The notes: generated from the sequence alone by a model not told the origin. A DNA stretch of 64,000 nucleotides from Zoogloea ramigera (GCF_006539865.1 NZ_BJNV01000004.1:1-64000); one strand, 5' to 3'. Counted from the stretch's first letter, positions 17,361 through 26,833 are shown. Translations and numbers: made by a program.

Positions 17361-18710
17361 GTGCAGCCCCGCTATCGCGCCTTCCTGCTCGGGGCGCCGC
17401 GCACCCTGCTGTGGCGTATCTTCCTGCTGGTCGCGGTGCTGATGCTGGCCTCGGTGGGCGTGTGGTCGGCCATCTTCAGCCATTTCGACCAGGCCCGGCA
17501 GGCCCACCAGACGGCCCAGACAGTGGTCAGCATCATCAACCTGACCCGCACCGCACTGCTCAATGCCGATCCGGCCCTGCGCAAGGATCTGCTGCTCGAC
17601 CTCGCCACCCTCGAGGGCATCCGCATCTACCCCGCCGAGGCCCAGGACAAGACCACCCCGATGGACGACACCCCGGCGCTACGCACGGTCACCCGGGAGG
17701 TGCGCCTGCAGCTCGGCGCCGACACCCGCTTCGCCGCCTCGTGGGAAGGGCTGTCCGGCTTCTGGGTGAGCTTCCGCATCGGCGCCGACGACCCGGCCGA
17801 CACCGAAGACTTCTGGGTCATGCTGCCCATCGAGCGGGTCATGCGGCCCCACGCCCGTGAATGGCTGTGGTGGGGGCTGGCAGCACTGAGCCTGGCGATG
17901 CTCGGCGCCTACGCCATCGTCTCGCGCCTCAACCGCCCGCTCAGGGCCATGGTGATGGCCGCCCGCACCGTCGGGCGGGGCGAGGTGCCCCCACGCCTCA
18001 GCGAGAGCGGGCCCACCGAGGTCGCCGACCTGGCCCACGCCTTCAACCAGATGGCCCACGACCTGCAGCAGCTCGACGCCGACCGGGCACTGATCCTGGC
18101 CGGCGTCTCCCACGATCTGCGCACCCCCCTCGCCCGCCTGCGCCTGGGCGTCGAGATGTGCGGCGCCGACCCGGCCGAGGTGGACGCGATGGTCTCCGAC
18201 ATTGAAGACATGGACCGCATCATCAACCAGTTCCTCGAGTTCTCGAAGAAAGACGGCGGCGAGCAGATCGAGGCCCTCGACCTCGCCGGCCTGGCCGACG
18301 AGCTGGCCACCCTCTACGCCCGCCGGGGCGTCGACATCGAGGTGCGCAGCAAGGGCCCGGCCCTGGCCCTCGCGCGGCCCCAGGCCCTGCGCCGGGCCCT
18401 CACCAACCTCATCGAAAACGCCATCAACTACGCCGGCCACGCGCCGGAGCTGGAGGTCGGCGGGGCGGGCGCGAGGCCGGCCATCCACGTGCTCGACCGT
18501 GGCCCCGGCATTCCGGCCGAAGAGGCCGAGCGGGTCAAGCGCCCCTTCACCCGCCTGGAATCCGCGCGCAGCAACACCAAGGGTTCCGGCCTGGGGCTCG
18601 CCATCGTCGATCGCATCGTGCGCGGCCAGAACGGTGAATTTCGTCTCGCCGCCCGCGCCGGTGGCGGTCTCGACGCCTGCATTGAGCTTCCCGCCGCACC
18701 AAAGGCCTGA
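17361..18710 (+). CDS. envZ: EnvZ-type sensor histidine kinase
   Basis: This 449-residue membrane kinase has a transmembrane helix near residues 18-38 and a periplasmic domain of about 125 residues. A second helix follows near residues 170-190 (WWGLAALSLAMLGAYAIVS), then HAMP, the dimerisation box GVSHDLRTPLARLRLGVEM with His251, and an ATPase domain ending GSGLGLAIVDRIVRGQNG. GTG 17361 is preferred because GGAG lies five bases upstream; an in-frame GTG at 17355 directly abuts that site. It is cotranscribed with ompR. Confidence 0.92.
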   Translation: MQPRYRAFLLGAPRTLLWRIFLLVAVLMLASVGVWSAIFSHFDQARQAHQTAQTVVSIINLTRTALLNADPALRKDLLLDLATLEGIRIYPAEAQDKTTPMDDTPALRTVTREVRLQLGADTRFAASWEGLSGFWVSFRIGADDPADTEDFWVMLPIERVMRPHAREWLWWGLAALSLAMLGAYAIVSRLNRPLRAMVMAARTVGRGEVPPRLSESGPTEVADLAHAFNQMAHDLQQLDADRALILAGVSHDLRTPLARLRLGVEMCGADPAEVDAMVSDIEDMDRIINQFLEFSKKDGGEQIEALDLAGLADELATLYARRGVDIEVRSKGPALALARPQALRRALTNLIENAINYAGHAPELEVGGAGARPAIHVLDRGPGIPAEEAERVKRPFTRLESARSNTKGSGLGLAIVDRIVRGQNGEFRLAARAGGGLDACIELPAAPKA

Positions 18711-18754
18711 GTTAAAGCTAGAATCGTGGCAATAACCTTCATTGTGGGCGCCCC

Positions 18755-19465
18755 ATGATCCTGTTTCACCAGTTCTTCGATCAGACCAGTTCAACCCTGA
18801 CCTATCTGCTGGCCGACCCCCTCAGCGGCGATGCAGTCATCATCGACTCGGTCAAGGAACACCTGGGCGCCTACCTCACCTTCCTGCAGGAGCAGGAGCT
18901 GCAGCTGGCCTGGGTGCTGGAAACCCACGTCCATGCCGACCACGTCACCGGCGCCGCCGGCCTGCGCGAAATGACTGGCGCCCGCAGTGCCGTCAGCGCG
19001 GTGGGCGGCGTCCTCTGTGCCGACCGTCAGCTCATTGACGGTGACACCATCGTCTTCGGCAGCGAAGTCATCCGCGTCATCCCCACGCCGGGGCACACGC
19101 CGGGCTGCGTCACCTACCACTGGCGTGACCGCCTGTTCACCGGGGACTCCCTGATGATCGCCGGCTGCGGGCGGACCGACTTCCAGGGCGGCGACGCCGG
19201 CCAGCTCTATGACAGCATCACCAAGCGGCTGTTCTCGCTTCCCGATGAAACGCTGGTTTACCCCGGCCACGACTACAAAGGCGCGCGGGTGTCCTGCATC
19301 GGCCAGGAAAAAGACAGCAACCCACGCCTGGCAGGCCGCAGCCGACAGGAGTTCATCGAACTGATGTCCAGGCTCGATCTCGCCCCCCCGAAGTTGATCG
19401 GCGAAGCCCTACCGGCCAACCTGCGCTGCGGCAAACCCGGAATGTCCGAAACCCATGAAGCCTGA
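18755..19465 (+). CDS. MBL-fold persulfide dioxygenase (ETHE1-like)
   Basis: This 236-residue metallo-beta-lactamase-fold protein has the motif THVHADHVTG and the later metal ligands in TPGHTPGC, TGDSLMI and YPGHDYKG. The spacing and GCGRTDFQGGDAGQLYDSI segment match persulfide dioxygenases, which oxidise glutathione persulfide to sulfite with non-haem iron. The 3' end overlaps the truncated globin gene by 11 bases, suggesting coupled translation and perhaps a shared link to oxygen or sulfur stress. Confidence 0.88.
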   Translation: MILFHQFFDQTSSTLTYLLADPLSGDAVIIDSVKEHLGAYLTFLQEQELQLAWVLETHVHADHVTGAAGLREMTGARSAVSAVGGVLCADRQLIDGDTIVFGSEVIRVIPTPGHTPGCVTYHWRDRLFTGDSLMIAGCGRTDFQGGDAGQLYDSITKRLFSLPDETLVYPGHDYKGARVSCIGQEKDSNPRLAGRSRQEFIELMSRLDLAPPKLIGEALPANLRCGKPGMSETHEA

Positions 19466-19853
19466 CCCCAGCACGCCCTACGGCCAGCTGGGCGGCGAAG
19501 ACGGCATCCGCCAGTTGGTGCGCCGTTTCTACGAACTGATGGACACCCTGCCGGAAGCCTGGGACGTACGCCAGATGCACCCGGAAGACCTCTCTGGCTC
19601 CGAAGAGAAGCTCTTCAAGTACCTCTCCGGCTGGCTGGGCGGCCCACCGCTCTACGAGCAGGAGTTCGGCCACCCGCGCCTGCGCGCCCGCCACCTGCCT
19701 TTCAGCATCGCCAGCGCCGAGCGCGACCAGTGGCTGATGTGCATGCAGTTGGCCTTCGACGAGTGCATCCCCGACGGCCCCCTGCGGGCCCGTCTGTGGG
19801 GGGCGATCGAAGGCCTCGCCGACCACATGCGCAACCGCGCCGACCCGGCCTGA
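19455..19853 (+). CDS. Group II truncated haemoglobin
   Basis: The 132-residue globin matches group II (trHbO-type). Visible are the N-terminal YGQLGGEDGIRQLVRRFYELM with the B10-type Tyr, the proximal-His region GHPRLRARHLPFSI, and Trp in RDQWLMCMQLAFDE at the G8-type position. These proteins bind oxygen and may act in O2/NO/peroxide chemistry. It overlaps the preceding persulfide dioxygenase and precedes yciB by 36 bases. Confidence 0.92.
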   Translation: MKPDPSTPYGQLGGEDGIRQLVRRFYELMDTLPEAWDVRQMHPEDLSGSEEKLFKYLSGWLGGPPLYEQEFGHPRLRARHLPFSIASAERDQWLMCMQLAFDECIPDGPLRARLWGAIEGLADHMRNRADPA

Positions 19854-19889
19854 AGCGCCGCCCCCCGTAACCGCCCTGCCCCTCGAGCA

Positions 19890-20426
19890 ATGAAATTTCT
19901 CTTCGATCTGTTCCCGATCATCCTGTTTTTTGCCGCCTACAAGTTTGCCGGCATCTTCGCCGCCACCGCTGTCGCCATCGCCGCCACCGTCGGGCAGATC
20001 GCCTGGGTGTGGTTCCGCCACCGCAAGGTCGACACCATGCTGTGGGTCAGCCTGGCCATCGTTACCATCTTCGGTGGCGCCACGCTGCTCTTCCACAACC
20101 CGACCTTCATCAAGTGGAAACCCACGGTGCTCTACTGGTTCTTTGCCACGGCGCTGCTGGTGTCGGCCTACGGGCTGCGCAAGAACCTCATCCGCACCAT
20201 GCTGGAGGCGCAGATGAAGCTGCCCGAGCCCCTGTGGAGCCCGCTCAACCTCGCCTGGGCAGGTTTTTTCGCGGTGATGGGTTGCCTCAATCTGCTCGTC
20301 GCCTACAACTTTTCCGAGGAAACCTGGGTCAACTTCAAGCTGTTCGGCGGCATGGGCCTGATGCTCGTGTTCGTCCTGGCCCAGGGAATGCTCCTGTCCC
20401 GCTACATCGAAGAGGAACCCAAGTAA
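19890..20426 (+). CDS. yciB: Inner membrane-spanning protein YciB (septation protein A)
   Basis: YciB/IspZ is a small inner-membrane protein linked to septation and envelope integrity. This 178-residue protein has five to six hydrophobic helices and the family segments [35 protein letters not shown] and [20 protein letters not shown]. It overlaps the yciI start by one base (TAATG). The order yciB-yciI-bolA-peptidylprolyl isomerase is conserved in related betaproteobacteria. Confidence 0.95.
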   Translation: MKFLFDLFPIILFFAAYKFAGIFAATAVAIAATVGQIAWVWFRHRKVDTMLWVSLAIVTIFGGATLLFHNPTFIKWKPTVLYWFFATALLVSAYGLRKNLIRTMLEAQMKLPEPLWSPLNLAWAGFFAVMGCLNLLVAYNFSEETWVNFKLFGGMGLMLVFVLAQGMLLSRYIEEEPK

Positions 20427-20725
20427 TGCTGTACGTACTGATCGGCGAAGACGCCCCCAACGCCCTCGACAAGCGCCTCGCCGCGCGTGGCGAGCACGTC
20501 GCCCGCCTGCAGGCGCTGCAGGCCGACGGGCGCCTCGTGCTCGCTGGCCCCTGCCCCGCCATCGACGCCAACGACCCCGGCCCGGCCGGCTTCACCGGCA
20601 GCGTGATCATCGCCGAATTCCCCTCCCTCGCCGACGCCGAGGCCTGGGCAGCCGCCGACCCCTACATGACAACCGGGGTGTTCACCCGCTGCACCGTCAA
20701 ACCCTTCCGGAAGACCCTGCCGTGA
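20426..20725 (+). CDS. yciI: YciI-family protein
   Basis: The 99-residue YciI-like domain has a ferredoxin-like fold. LAARGEHVARLQALQADGRLV contains the conserved His of the HxxxL helix, and the ADAEAWAAADPYMTTGVF segment carries the family Asp-Pro. A clear catalytic function is not known. It overlaps yciB by one base and bolA by four, so translation is coupled along the block. An open frame extending upstream was rejected because it lies inside yciB in another frame. Confidence 0.93.
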   Translation: MLYVLIGEDAPNALDKRLAARGEHVARLQALQADGRLVLAGPCPAIDANDPGPAGFTGSVIIAEFPSLADAEAWAAADPYMTTGVFTRCTVKPFRKTLP

Positions 20726-20985
20726 CGCTGGCCGACGAGATCCAGCGGCGCCTCGCCGTGCTCGCCCCGGAGCAGCTCGAGCTCATCGACGACAGCGCCC
20801 TCCACGCCGGCCACGCCGGCGCCCGCGCCGGTGGCAAGCACTTCCGCCTCACCATCGTGGCGGCGGCCTTCGCTGGCAAAAACACGGTGGCCCGCCACCG
20901 GATGATTTACGATGCACTCGGCGAGCTGATGCACCGGGACATCCACGCCCTGGCCATCCAGGCACGCAGCCCTGAAGAGCTGTAA
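20722..20985 (+). CDS. bolA: BolA-family protein
   Basis: This 87-residue protein has the BolA class II-like fold. DDSALHAGHAGA is the helix-loop, followed by GKHFRLTIVAAAFAGKN, RHRMIYDALGELM and HALAIQARSP with the conserved C-terminal His. BolA proteins partner monothiol glutaredoxins in Fe-S trafficking. The start is GTG overlapping the yciI stop as GTGA. Confidence 0.93.
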   Translation: MTLADEIQRRLAVLAPEQLELIDDSALHAGHAGARAGGKHFRLTIVAAAFAGKNTVARHRMIYDALGELMHRDIHALAIQARSPEEL

Positions 20986-21019
20986 ACTTTCAATCCGCTC
21001 CACCAAGCAAGGAAAACTG

Positions 21020-21799
21020 ATGAAGATCGTCCCGAGCCGTCTGGCCGTGTCCCTTTTTGCCACCGCCATTGCGCTGCCGGCCTTTGCCCAGAACGTCGCA
21101 ACCGTCAACGGCACCGCCATTCCCCAGTCCCGCGTCGATGTGCTGGTCACCGAACAGAAGAACCAGGGTGCCCCCGATTCGGACCAGCTGCGCGCCGCGA
21201 TCAAGGAAGAGCTGATCCGCCGGGAGGTCCTGAGCCAGGAAGCCCGCAAGAAGGGCCTCGAAAAATCCGCCCCCGTCCAGGCCCAGATGGAGATGGCCCG
21301 CCAGGCCGTGCTGATCCGCGCCTACCTGCAGGATTTCGTGAAGGCGCATCCGGTCAGCGACGCAGAGGTCAAGAGCGAATACGACAAGATCAAGACCCAG
21401 CTCGGCGACAAGGAATACAAGGCCCGCCACATCCTCGTGGAGAAGGAAGAAGACGCCAAGGCCATCATCGCCAAGCTCGACAAGGGCGAGAAGATCGAAG
21501 ACCTGGCCAAGCAATCCAAAGACCCGGGCTCGAAAGACAAGGGCGGTGACCTGGGCTGGGCCAACCCGGCCGGCTTCGTGAAGCCTTTCGCCGAGGCCCT
21601 GTCCAAGCTCGAAAAGGGCAAATACACCGCCGCCCCGGTCAAGACCGACTTCGGCTACCACGTCATCAAGCTCGAAGACAGCCGCCCCCTGAAGGCGCCG
21701 GCCTTCGACGAGGTGAAGGGCCAGCTCAAGCAGCGTCTCGAGCAGCAGCGTGTCGAAAAGCACATGGCCGAGCTGCGCAGCAAGGCGACGGTCAAGTAA
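21020..21799 (+). CDS. Parvulin-type peptidyl-prolyl cis-trans isomerase (PpiC/PrsA-like)
   Basis: The 259-residue protein has a signal peptide cleaved after FAQ near residue 24, an N-terminal chaperone-like helical region and a parvulin domain. The parvulin part reads YKARHILVEKEEDA, SKDKGGDLGWANPAGFVKPFAEA and VKTDFGYHVIKLEDSR. It acts in the periplasm in folding of outer-membrane and secreted proteins. AAGGAAAAC lies just upstream of the ATG, and a strong terminator follows the stop. Confidence 0.93.
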   Translation: MKIVPSRLAVSLFATAIALPAFAQNVATVNGTAIPQSRVDVLVTEQKNQGAPDSDQLRAAIKEELIRREVLSQEARKKGLEKSAPVQAQMEMARQAVLIRAYLQDFVKAHPVSDAEVKSEYDKIKTQLGDKEYKARHILVEKEEDAKAIIAKLDKGEKIEDLAKQSKDPGSKDKGGDLGWANPAGFVKPFAEALSKLEKGKYTAAPVKTDFGYHVIKLEDSRPLKAPAFDEVKGQLKQRLEQQRVEKHMAELRSKATVK

Positions 21800-21822
21800 G
21801 CGGCACACCGCCCAGGCAGATC

Positions 21823-21849
21823 AAAGCCGACGCCTGCGTCGGCTTTTTT
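21823..21849 (+). terminator. Rho-independent terminator after the parvulin gene
   Basis: A perfect 11-bp stem (AAAGCCGACGC pairing with GCGTCGGCTTT) is followed by a run of six T, 24 bases after the stop codon. Confidence 0.92.
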
Positions 21850-21944
21850 CATTCGGGCTGTCTTCCGTCAAGCCATGGGCAGGAGCACACTGATAGCGTA
21901 ACTCTGCGTTGTGCTTCGTCTCTCGCGCATCGAAGGAGAACATC

Positions 21945-22289
21945 ATGGATGACATCCATCAGCCCCCCGGCCAGGAAGCGTTCTGGCATCTGCTGTATCG
22001 CTTCCTATGGCCCTTCCCCTACTTTCGGGATGTCACCCGGGGCAGTCTCCTCGAACGACAGCAAAACTACCGCTACAACCGCCGCATGGGCACCCACCTG
22101 CCGCGATTCATGCTGAAGTGGGCGTGCCTCACACTTTTCTTCTTCGCCCTGGGCTGCCTGTGCGAGGAGCTCCTCGAAATCGTCCTGCCGGCCGCCTGTT
22201 GCTACGTGACCAGCACCTGGACACTGACGATATTCGTCCAGCTCACCGTGGCGTGGCTGTGGCTGCAGCGCTTTCCAGAGCTGCATTGA
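21945..22289 (+). CDS. Small membrane protein, hypothetical
   Basis: This 114-residue protein is not recognised. It has a cytosolic-looking N-terminal half rich in Arg, Tyr and Phe (LYRFLWPFPYFRDVTRG, RQQNYRYNRR). Two hydrophobic helices follow at about residues 55-75 and 85-105, with four Cys in or near them. ATG 21945 is preferred to upstream frames because GAAGGAG is eight to ten bases upstream. It is monocistronic between two terminators and convergent with the acyl-CoA dehydrogenase gene. Confidence 0.75.
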   Translation: MDDIHQPPGQEAFWHLLYRFLWPFPYFRDVTRGSLLERQQNYRYNRRMGTHLPRFMLKWACLTLFFFALGCLCEELLEIVLPAACCYVTSTWTLTIFVQLTVAWLWLQRFPELH

Positions 22290-22292
22290 CGT

Positions 22293-22321
22293 AAAAAAGG
22301 AGCCCTGAAGGCTCCTTTTTT
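22293..22321. terminator. Bidirectional terminator
   Basis: Twelve perfectly paired bases (AAAAAAGGAGCC with GGCTCCTTTTTT) enclose the loop CTGAA. The A-run and T-run flanks let it act for both the small membrane-protein gene and the convergent acyl-CoA dehydrogenase gene. Confidence 0.92.
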
Positions 22322-22350
22322 GTTTTACGACAACAACCCAAGCCGAAGGA

Positions 22351-24147
22351 TCAGAACATCTCTTCGGGCAGCGCCAGCGCAGCGGCAGCGCCATTCACCA
22401 CCGAATAAGCCAGGCCCGGTGCCTGCGACAGCACGTGGTCGGCGTAGAAGCGCGCGGTGGTGATCTTGGCCTGGTAGAAGCCGGCATCACCGCCGCCTTC
22501 GGCGAGGCGGCGTGCCGAGACGAGCGCCGCACGCCCCATCTGCCAGCCACCGGCAACGATGCCCAGCAGCTTGAGGAAGGGAACGGAGCCCACGGAGGCG
22601 GCCTTGATGTCCTGACCGTAGGTGGCAACGATGTAGGCCACCGCTTCTTCGAGGGCGGTCACGCCGGCGGACAGCGACTTGCGCATCGCGGCGAACTCGT
22701 CACCCGAAGCCTCGGCCAGACTGGCCTCGACCTTGCGCATCTCGGCAATCACTGCCTTCACGGTCTGGCCGCTCTCGCGGGCGATCTTGCGGCCGATCAG
22801 GTCGTTGGCCTGGATCGCCGTCGTGCCCTCGTAGATCGAGGTGATGCGGGCGTCACGGAAGTGCTGGGCAGCGCCGGTTTCCTCGATGAAGCCCATGCCG
22901 CCATGCACCTGCACGCCGGTGGAGGTGAGCTCGATGCTGCTCTCGGTGAGCCAGCCCTTGACCACCGGGATCATCAGATCCATGAAGGCCTGGTTCTGGG
23001 CACGCACCGCCTCGTCCGGGTGATGGTGGGCCATATCGGTAGCCGCACCGACCACGTAGGCCAGCGCACGCTGGGCTTCGATCTGCGACTTCATGCTCAT
23101 CAGCATCCGGCGCACGTCGGCGTGGTGGATGATGCTCACCTTCGGGCCACCGCGCACACCGGCCTCGGTGCCCTGGACGCGATCCTTGGCATAGGCCAGA
23201 GCCTGCTGGTAGGCACGCTCGGAGAGCGCCAGGCCTTCCATGCCCACCGCAAAACGGGCCTCGTTCATCATGATGAACATGTATTCCAGGCCGCGGTTGG
23301 CTTCGCCCACCAGGGTGCCGATCGCGCCGCCCTTGTCACCGAAGGCCAACACCGCGGTGGGGCTGGCGTGGATGCCCAGCTTGTGTTCGATCGACACGCA
23401 ATGCACGTCGTTACGCTCGCCCGGCGTACCGTCGGCGTTGAGCAGGAACTTCGGCACGACGAACAGGGAGATCCCCTTCACCCCTTCCGGTGCGTCCGGC
23501 AGGCGTGCCAGCACCAGATGGATGATGTTGTCGGTCATGTCGTGCTCGCCGTAGGTGATGAAGATCTTCTGGCCGAAGATCTTGTAGGTGCCATCACCCT
23601 GGGGCACCGCACGGGTGCGCACGGCAGCGAGGTCAGAACCGGCCTGGGGCTCGGTCAGGTTCATGGTGCCGGTCCACTCGCCGCTGACCATCTTGGGCAG
23701 GTAGGCCGCCTTCTGCTCGTCGGTGCCGCGCAGCTTGATGGACTCGATCGCGCCGTTGGTGAGCATCGGGCAGAGGGAGAAGGCCATGTTGGCGGACTTC
23801 CACATCTCCATCACCGCGGTGGACACGAGCTTGGGCAGGCCCTGGCCGCCGAACTCAGGCTCGCAGGCGAGCGCCGTCCAGCCGGCCTCGGCGAACTGCT
23901 TGTAGGCTTCCTTCCAGCCGGTCGCGGTGTGCACCACGCCGTTGTCCCAGCGGGCGCCTTCCTGGTCGCCGGTCCAGTTGAGGGGAGCGAGCACGCCGCC
24001 GGCAAACTTGCCGGCCTCTTCGAGGATGGCGTCGACGACGTCGGGCGAGGCGTCCTCGCAGCCGGGGAGCGCCGCAACGGCGTCCAGGCCGGCGAGTTCC
24101 CGCATCACGAACTGCATGTCACGAATCGGTGCGTTGTAATTGCTCAT
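22351..24147 (-). CDS. Acyl-CoA dehydrogenase (DmdC/large family)
   Basis: The 598-residue flavoprotein has an N-terminal helical extension, then the ACAD core with MNLTEPQAGSDLAAVRTRA, a middle beta-domain and the C-terminal helical domain with RDARITSIYEGTTAIQAND, which contains the usual catalytic Glu. A further C-terminal domain of about 120 residues follows, as in the DmdC-like, 3-methylmercaptopropionyl-CoA or long-chain dehydrogenases of about 600 residues. The substrate is unassigned. It is downstream of etfBA, which encodes its electron acceptor. GGAGAAAAACG precedes the ATG. Confidence 0.93.
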   Translation of the reverse strand: MSNYNAPIRDMQFVMRELAGLDAVAALPGCEDASPDVVDAILEEAGKFAGGVLAPLNWTGDQEGARWDNGVVHTATGWKEAYKQFAEAGWTALACEPEFGGQGLPKLVSTAVMEMWKSANMAFSLCPMLTNGAIESIKLRGTDEQKAAYLPKMVSGEWTGTMNLTEPQAGSDLAAVRTRAVPQGDGTYKIFGQKIFITYGEHDMTDNIIHLVLARLPDAPEGVKGISLFVVPKFLLNADGTPGERNDVHCVSIEHKLGIHASPTAVLAFGDKGGAIGTLVGEANRGLEYMFIMMNEARFAVGMEGLALSERAYQQALAYAKDRVQGTEAGVRGGPKVSIIHHADVRRMLMSMKSQIEAQRALAYVVGAATDMAHHHPDEAVRAQNQAFMDLMIPVVKGWLTESSIELTSTGVQVHGGMGFIEETGAAQHFRDARITSIYEGTTAIQANDLIGRKIARESGQTVKAVIAEMRKVEASLAEASGDEFAAMRKSLSAGVTALEEAVAYIVATYGQDIKAASVGSVPFLKLLGIVAGGWQMGRAALVSARRLAEGGGDAGFYQAKITTARFYADHVLSQAPGLAYSVVNGAAAALALPEEMF

Positions 24148-24220
24148 CGTTTTTCTCCACTAATATTGTTTTAGATTTTTACGACACGACATTCCGGACC
24201 ACCGCGTTCTTACCTGCGCC

Positions 24221-24886
24221 TCATTTGTTCATGAGGTAGCTCCGGTCGTCGAAGCTTGCCACCCATTCAGGGCAGTAGACGACCAGCAGCGTCAGCGTCA
24301 TGCCGGACAACCAGGCCTCGGCAAAACCCAGCAAAAGGAAGAACGGGAGATAGTCGGACAACAGCAGATCCACCGGATAAGCCCCGGCGGCGGCAAGCCC
24401 CAGCGACGCCACTGCGCCCTGGATCAGGACGATGAGGGCGGCGCCAATGAAGGCATTGACGAAGATATAGACAAAGAAATGCCTGGGAAGCCAGCGCCCG
24501 ACGATACGGGTGTAAAGAGCACTTGCACCGACAGGAATAACCGCCATCGCCAGGAGGTTGATCGGGTAAGCCGACCACTCGGTGCTGCCGTTGAGCGTGA
24601 TGCCCGCCAGCGCAAGCGCCAGCACGACCAGGGCAAGCTGCGGCCCAAAGATGAGGGTCGTCGCCATGGCGCCGAGCAGATGGAGGTTGAGGCCGGGATA
24701 GACCCCGGCGTTGAGGCTCCAGAGCAGGGTCAGGATGACCGCTGCGCCGAACAGTGCGTTGAGCTGACGCCCGTCTTTAAGGCGCTGCCACGGCGCCGTC
24801 CGCACAACCCACGCCGCGACCCCGACCCCGACGATCGCGGCAACGATGTGCCACGCCAGGGAGAAGAGATCGGGCGCGAAGTTCAT
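24221..24886 (-). CDS. CbiM-like ECF transporter permease homologue
   Basis: This 221-residue protein has six to seven hydrophobic helices and resembles the CbiM/ECF substrate-binding permease family ([59 protein letters not shown]). The N-terminal Met-His metal-chelating start of nickel/cobalt CbiM is absent (it starts [13 protein letters not shown]), and no ECF ATPase or CbiN/Q partner is nearby. It sits between etfA and the acyl-CoA dehydrogenase gene, an unexpected place. Substrate and role are unknown. Confidence 0.75.
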   Translation of the reverse strand: MNFAPDLFSLAWHIVAAIVGVGVAAWVVRTAPWQRLKDGRQLNALFGAAVILTLLWSLNAGVYPGLNLHLLGAMATTLIFGPQLALVVLALALAGITLNGSTEWSAYPINLLAMAVIPVGASALYTRIVGRWLPRHFFVYIFVNAFIGAALIVLIQGAVASLGLAAAGAYPVDLLLSDYLPFFLLLGFAEAWLSGMTLTLLVVYCPEWVASFDDRSYLMNK

Positions 24887-24920
24887 TCAGACAGTTCCGT
24901 GGCGTCCGCTGCCTTTCTTG

Positions 24921-25862
24921 TCAGACAGCCGCCACGAGTTGCGGCACCGCCTCGAACAGATCGGCCACCAGGCCGTAGTCGGCGACCTGGAAGATCGGGG
25001 CTTCCGGGTCCTTGTTGATCGCCACGATCACCTTGGAATCCTTCATGCCCGCCAGGTGCTGGATGGCGCCGGAGATGCCCACCGCGATGTAGAGCTGCGG
25101 GGCGACGATCTTGCCGGTCTGGCCGACCTGGTAGTCGTTGGGCACATAGCCCGCATCGACCGCTGCACGGCTCGCACCAAGCGCGGCGCCGATCTTGTCG
25201 GCCAGGGGCTCAAGCACCTTCTGGTAGTTCTCGCCGCTGCCCATGCCGCGACCACCGGAAACGATGATCTTGGCGGCGCCGAGTTCAGGACGCGCCGACT
25301 TGGTCAGCTCACGGCCCACCAGCTTCGAGAGGCCCAGATCGCCCGCTGCAGCCACCTGCTCGACGGCCACAGCGCCGCCCTCACCTGCCGCCTCGAAGGC
25401 GGTGGTGCGCACGGTGATGACCTTGACGGGATCGGCCGACTTGACCGTGGCCAGCGCATTGCCGGCGTAGATCGGACGGACGAAGGTGTCGGCCGATTCG
25501 ATGGCGACGATCTCGGAGATCTGCGCCACATCCAGCAGCGCAGCGACACGGGGCAGCACGTTTTTGCCGAAGGTGGTGGCCGGGGCCAGCACATGGCTGA
25601 TCGCACCGCCGGCCGCCTTGACCACGGCCAGCACCTGAGCGGCCAGGTTCTCGGCCCCCAGGTCGGCGAAGGCCGCGGAATCGACGGAAAGCACCTTGGC
25701 GACGCCGGCCACCTTGGCAGCAGCTTCAACCGCAGCTACGGCACCAGCACCGGCCACGAGGACGACCACGTCGCCCCCGAGCTTGGCGGCAGCGGAGATG
25801 GTGTTGAGGGTCGCGCCCTTCAGGGACGCATTGTCGTGCTCGGCAACAACCAGAATCGTCAT
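24921..25862 (-). CDS. etfA: Electron transfer flavoprotein alpha subunit
   Basis: EtfA binds FAD and passes electrons from acyl-CoA dehydrogenases to ETF-quinone oxidoreductase. This 313-residue subunit shows the C-terminal FAD-binding region: [57 protein letters not shown] and [20 protein letters not shown]. It overlaps etfB by one base and lies upstream of the CbiM-like and acyl-CoA dehydrogenase genes. Confidence 0.97.
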   Translation of the reverse strand: MTILVVAEHDNASLKGATLNTISAAAKLGGDVVVLVAGAGAVAAVEAAAKVAGVAKVLSVDSAAFADLGAENLAAQVLAVVKAAGGAISHVLAPATTFGKNVLPRVAALLDVAQISEIVAIESADTFVRPIYAGNALATVKSADPVKVITVRTTAFEAAGEGGAVAVEQVAAAGDLGLSKLVGRELTKSARPELGAAKIIVSGGRGMGSGENYQKVLEPLADKIGAALGASRAAVDAGYVPNDYQVGQTGKIVAPQLYIAVGISGAIQHLAGMKDSKVIVAINKDPEAPIFQVADYGLVADLFEAVPQLVAAV

Positions 25863-26611
25863 TACAGCACCTTCGCTTCGTTCTTGAGTTTTTCGACCAG
25901 CTGAGCCACGTCAGCCACCATCACGCCTGCGCTACGCTTGGCCGGCTCGGCAACCTTGATGGTCGTCAGGCGCGGCGTCACGTCCACCCCCAGATCGGCC
26001 GGCTTGACCGTCTCGAGGGGCTTCTTCTTGGCCTTCATGATGTTCGGCAACGTCGCGTAGCGCGGCTCGTTGAGGCGCAGGTCGGTGCTCACCACGGCCG
26101 GCAAGGAGATCTCGAGGGTCTCGAGGCCGCCATCGATTTCGCGGGTAACGGTGGCCTTGCCGGCGCTCACGGCAACCTTGGATGCAAAGGTGGCCTGCGG
26201 CCAGCCCATCAGGGCAGACAGCATCTGACCGGTCTGGTTCGCATCATCGTCGATGGCCTGCTTGCCGCAGATCACCACCTGGGGCTGCTCCTTGTCGCAA
26301 AGGGCCTTCAGCAGCTTGGCGACGGCCAGCGGCTGGAGGTCGACGTCCGTCTCGACGAGAATGCCGCGGTCGGCGCCGATGGCCATCGCGGTGCGCAGGG
26401 TTTCCTGACAGGCACCCACGCCGCAGGACACGGCCACCACCTCGGTCGCCACACCGGCCTCCTTGAGGCGCACGGCTTCTTCGACGGCGATTTCGTCGAA
26501 GGGGTTCATGGACATCTTGACGTTGGCCGTATCCACGCCCGAACCGTCGCTCTTGACGCGGACCTTGACGTTGTAGTCGACCACGCGCTTAACGGGAACC
26601 AGAATCTTCAA
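25862..26611 (-). CDS. etfB: Electron transfer flavoprotein beta subunit
   Basis: EtfB forms the AMP-binding half of ETF. The 249-residue protein has [50 protein letters not shown] and the EtfB signature region [21 protein letters not shown]. The start codon is TTG at 26611: the SD GGAAGGAG lies seven bases upstream and there is no in-frame ATG before the conserved N-terminus. It heads the etfB-etfA-CbiM-like-ACAD unit and faces a divergent TetR gene. Confidence 0.96.
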   Translation of the reverse strand: MKILVPVKRVVDYNVKVRVKSDGSGVDTANVKMSMNPFDEIAVEEAVRLKEAGVATEVVAVSCGVGACQETLRTAMAIGADRGILVETDVDLQPLAVAKLLKALCDKEQPQVVICGKQAIDDDANQTGQMLSALMGWPQATFASKVAVSAGKATVTREIDGGLETLEISLPAVVSTDLRLNEPRYATLPNIMKAKKKPLETVKPADLGVDVTPRLTTIKVAEPAKRSAGVMVADVAQLVEKLKNEAKVL

Positions 26612-26618
26612 TGCTGCA

Positions 26619-26626
26619 CTCCTTCC
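26619..26626 (-). promoter_or_regulatory. Strong ribosome-binding site fixing the TTG start of etfB
   Basis: The minus strand reads GGAAGGAG, seven bases before TTG 26611. This near-perfect site supports initiation at TTG and not at a downstream codon. Confidence 0.8.
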
Positions 26627-26785
26627 ATTTAGAGTTTTTCCAACATCTTCCGGGTTTGCGGCCTTGAGCGAACGCTGCCAACCTCAAGCGGTAGACAGAC
26701 ATTGCAACCGAGCTCCTCCTCAGGTAGCCGCGACCCGCCACGAAAGCCGGCTTACACTGCACAGCTTCTCACAGGCGACCTTGCC

Positions 26786-26814
26786 TTGTCACGGTCCGTA
26801 CGGTAGCGTATGGT
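26786..26814 (+). promoter_or_regulatory. Predicted sigma70 promoter and operator region of the TetR gene
   Basis: TTGTCA (26786-26791) and TATGGT (26809-26814) are separated by 17 bases. The palindrome CCGTACGG (26796-26803) sits in the spacer, and the octamer GCGTATGG occurs at 26806-26813 and again at 26836-26843. This fits autoregulation by the TetR protein. The ATG at 26810 lies inside the predicted -10 box, so it is unlikely to be the start codon. Confidence 0.45.
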
Positions 26815-26833
26815 ATCTAAAGCGTCAATACTA

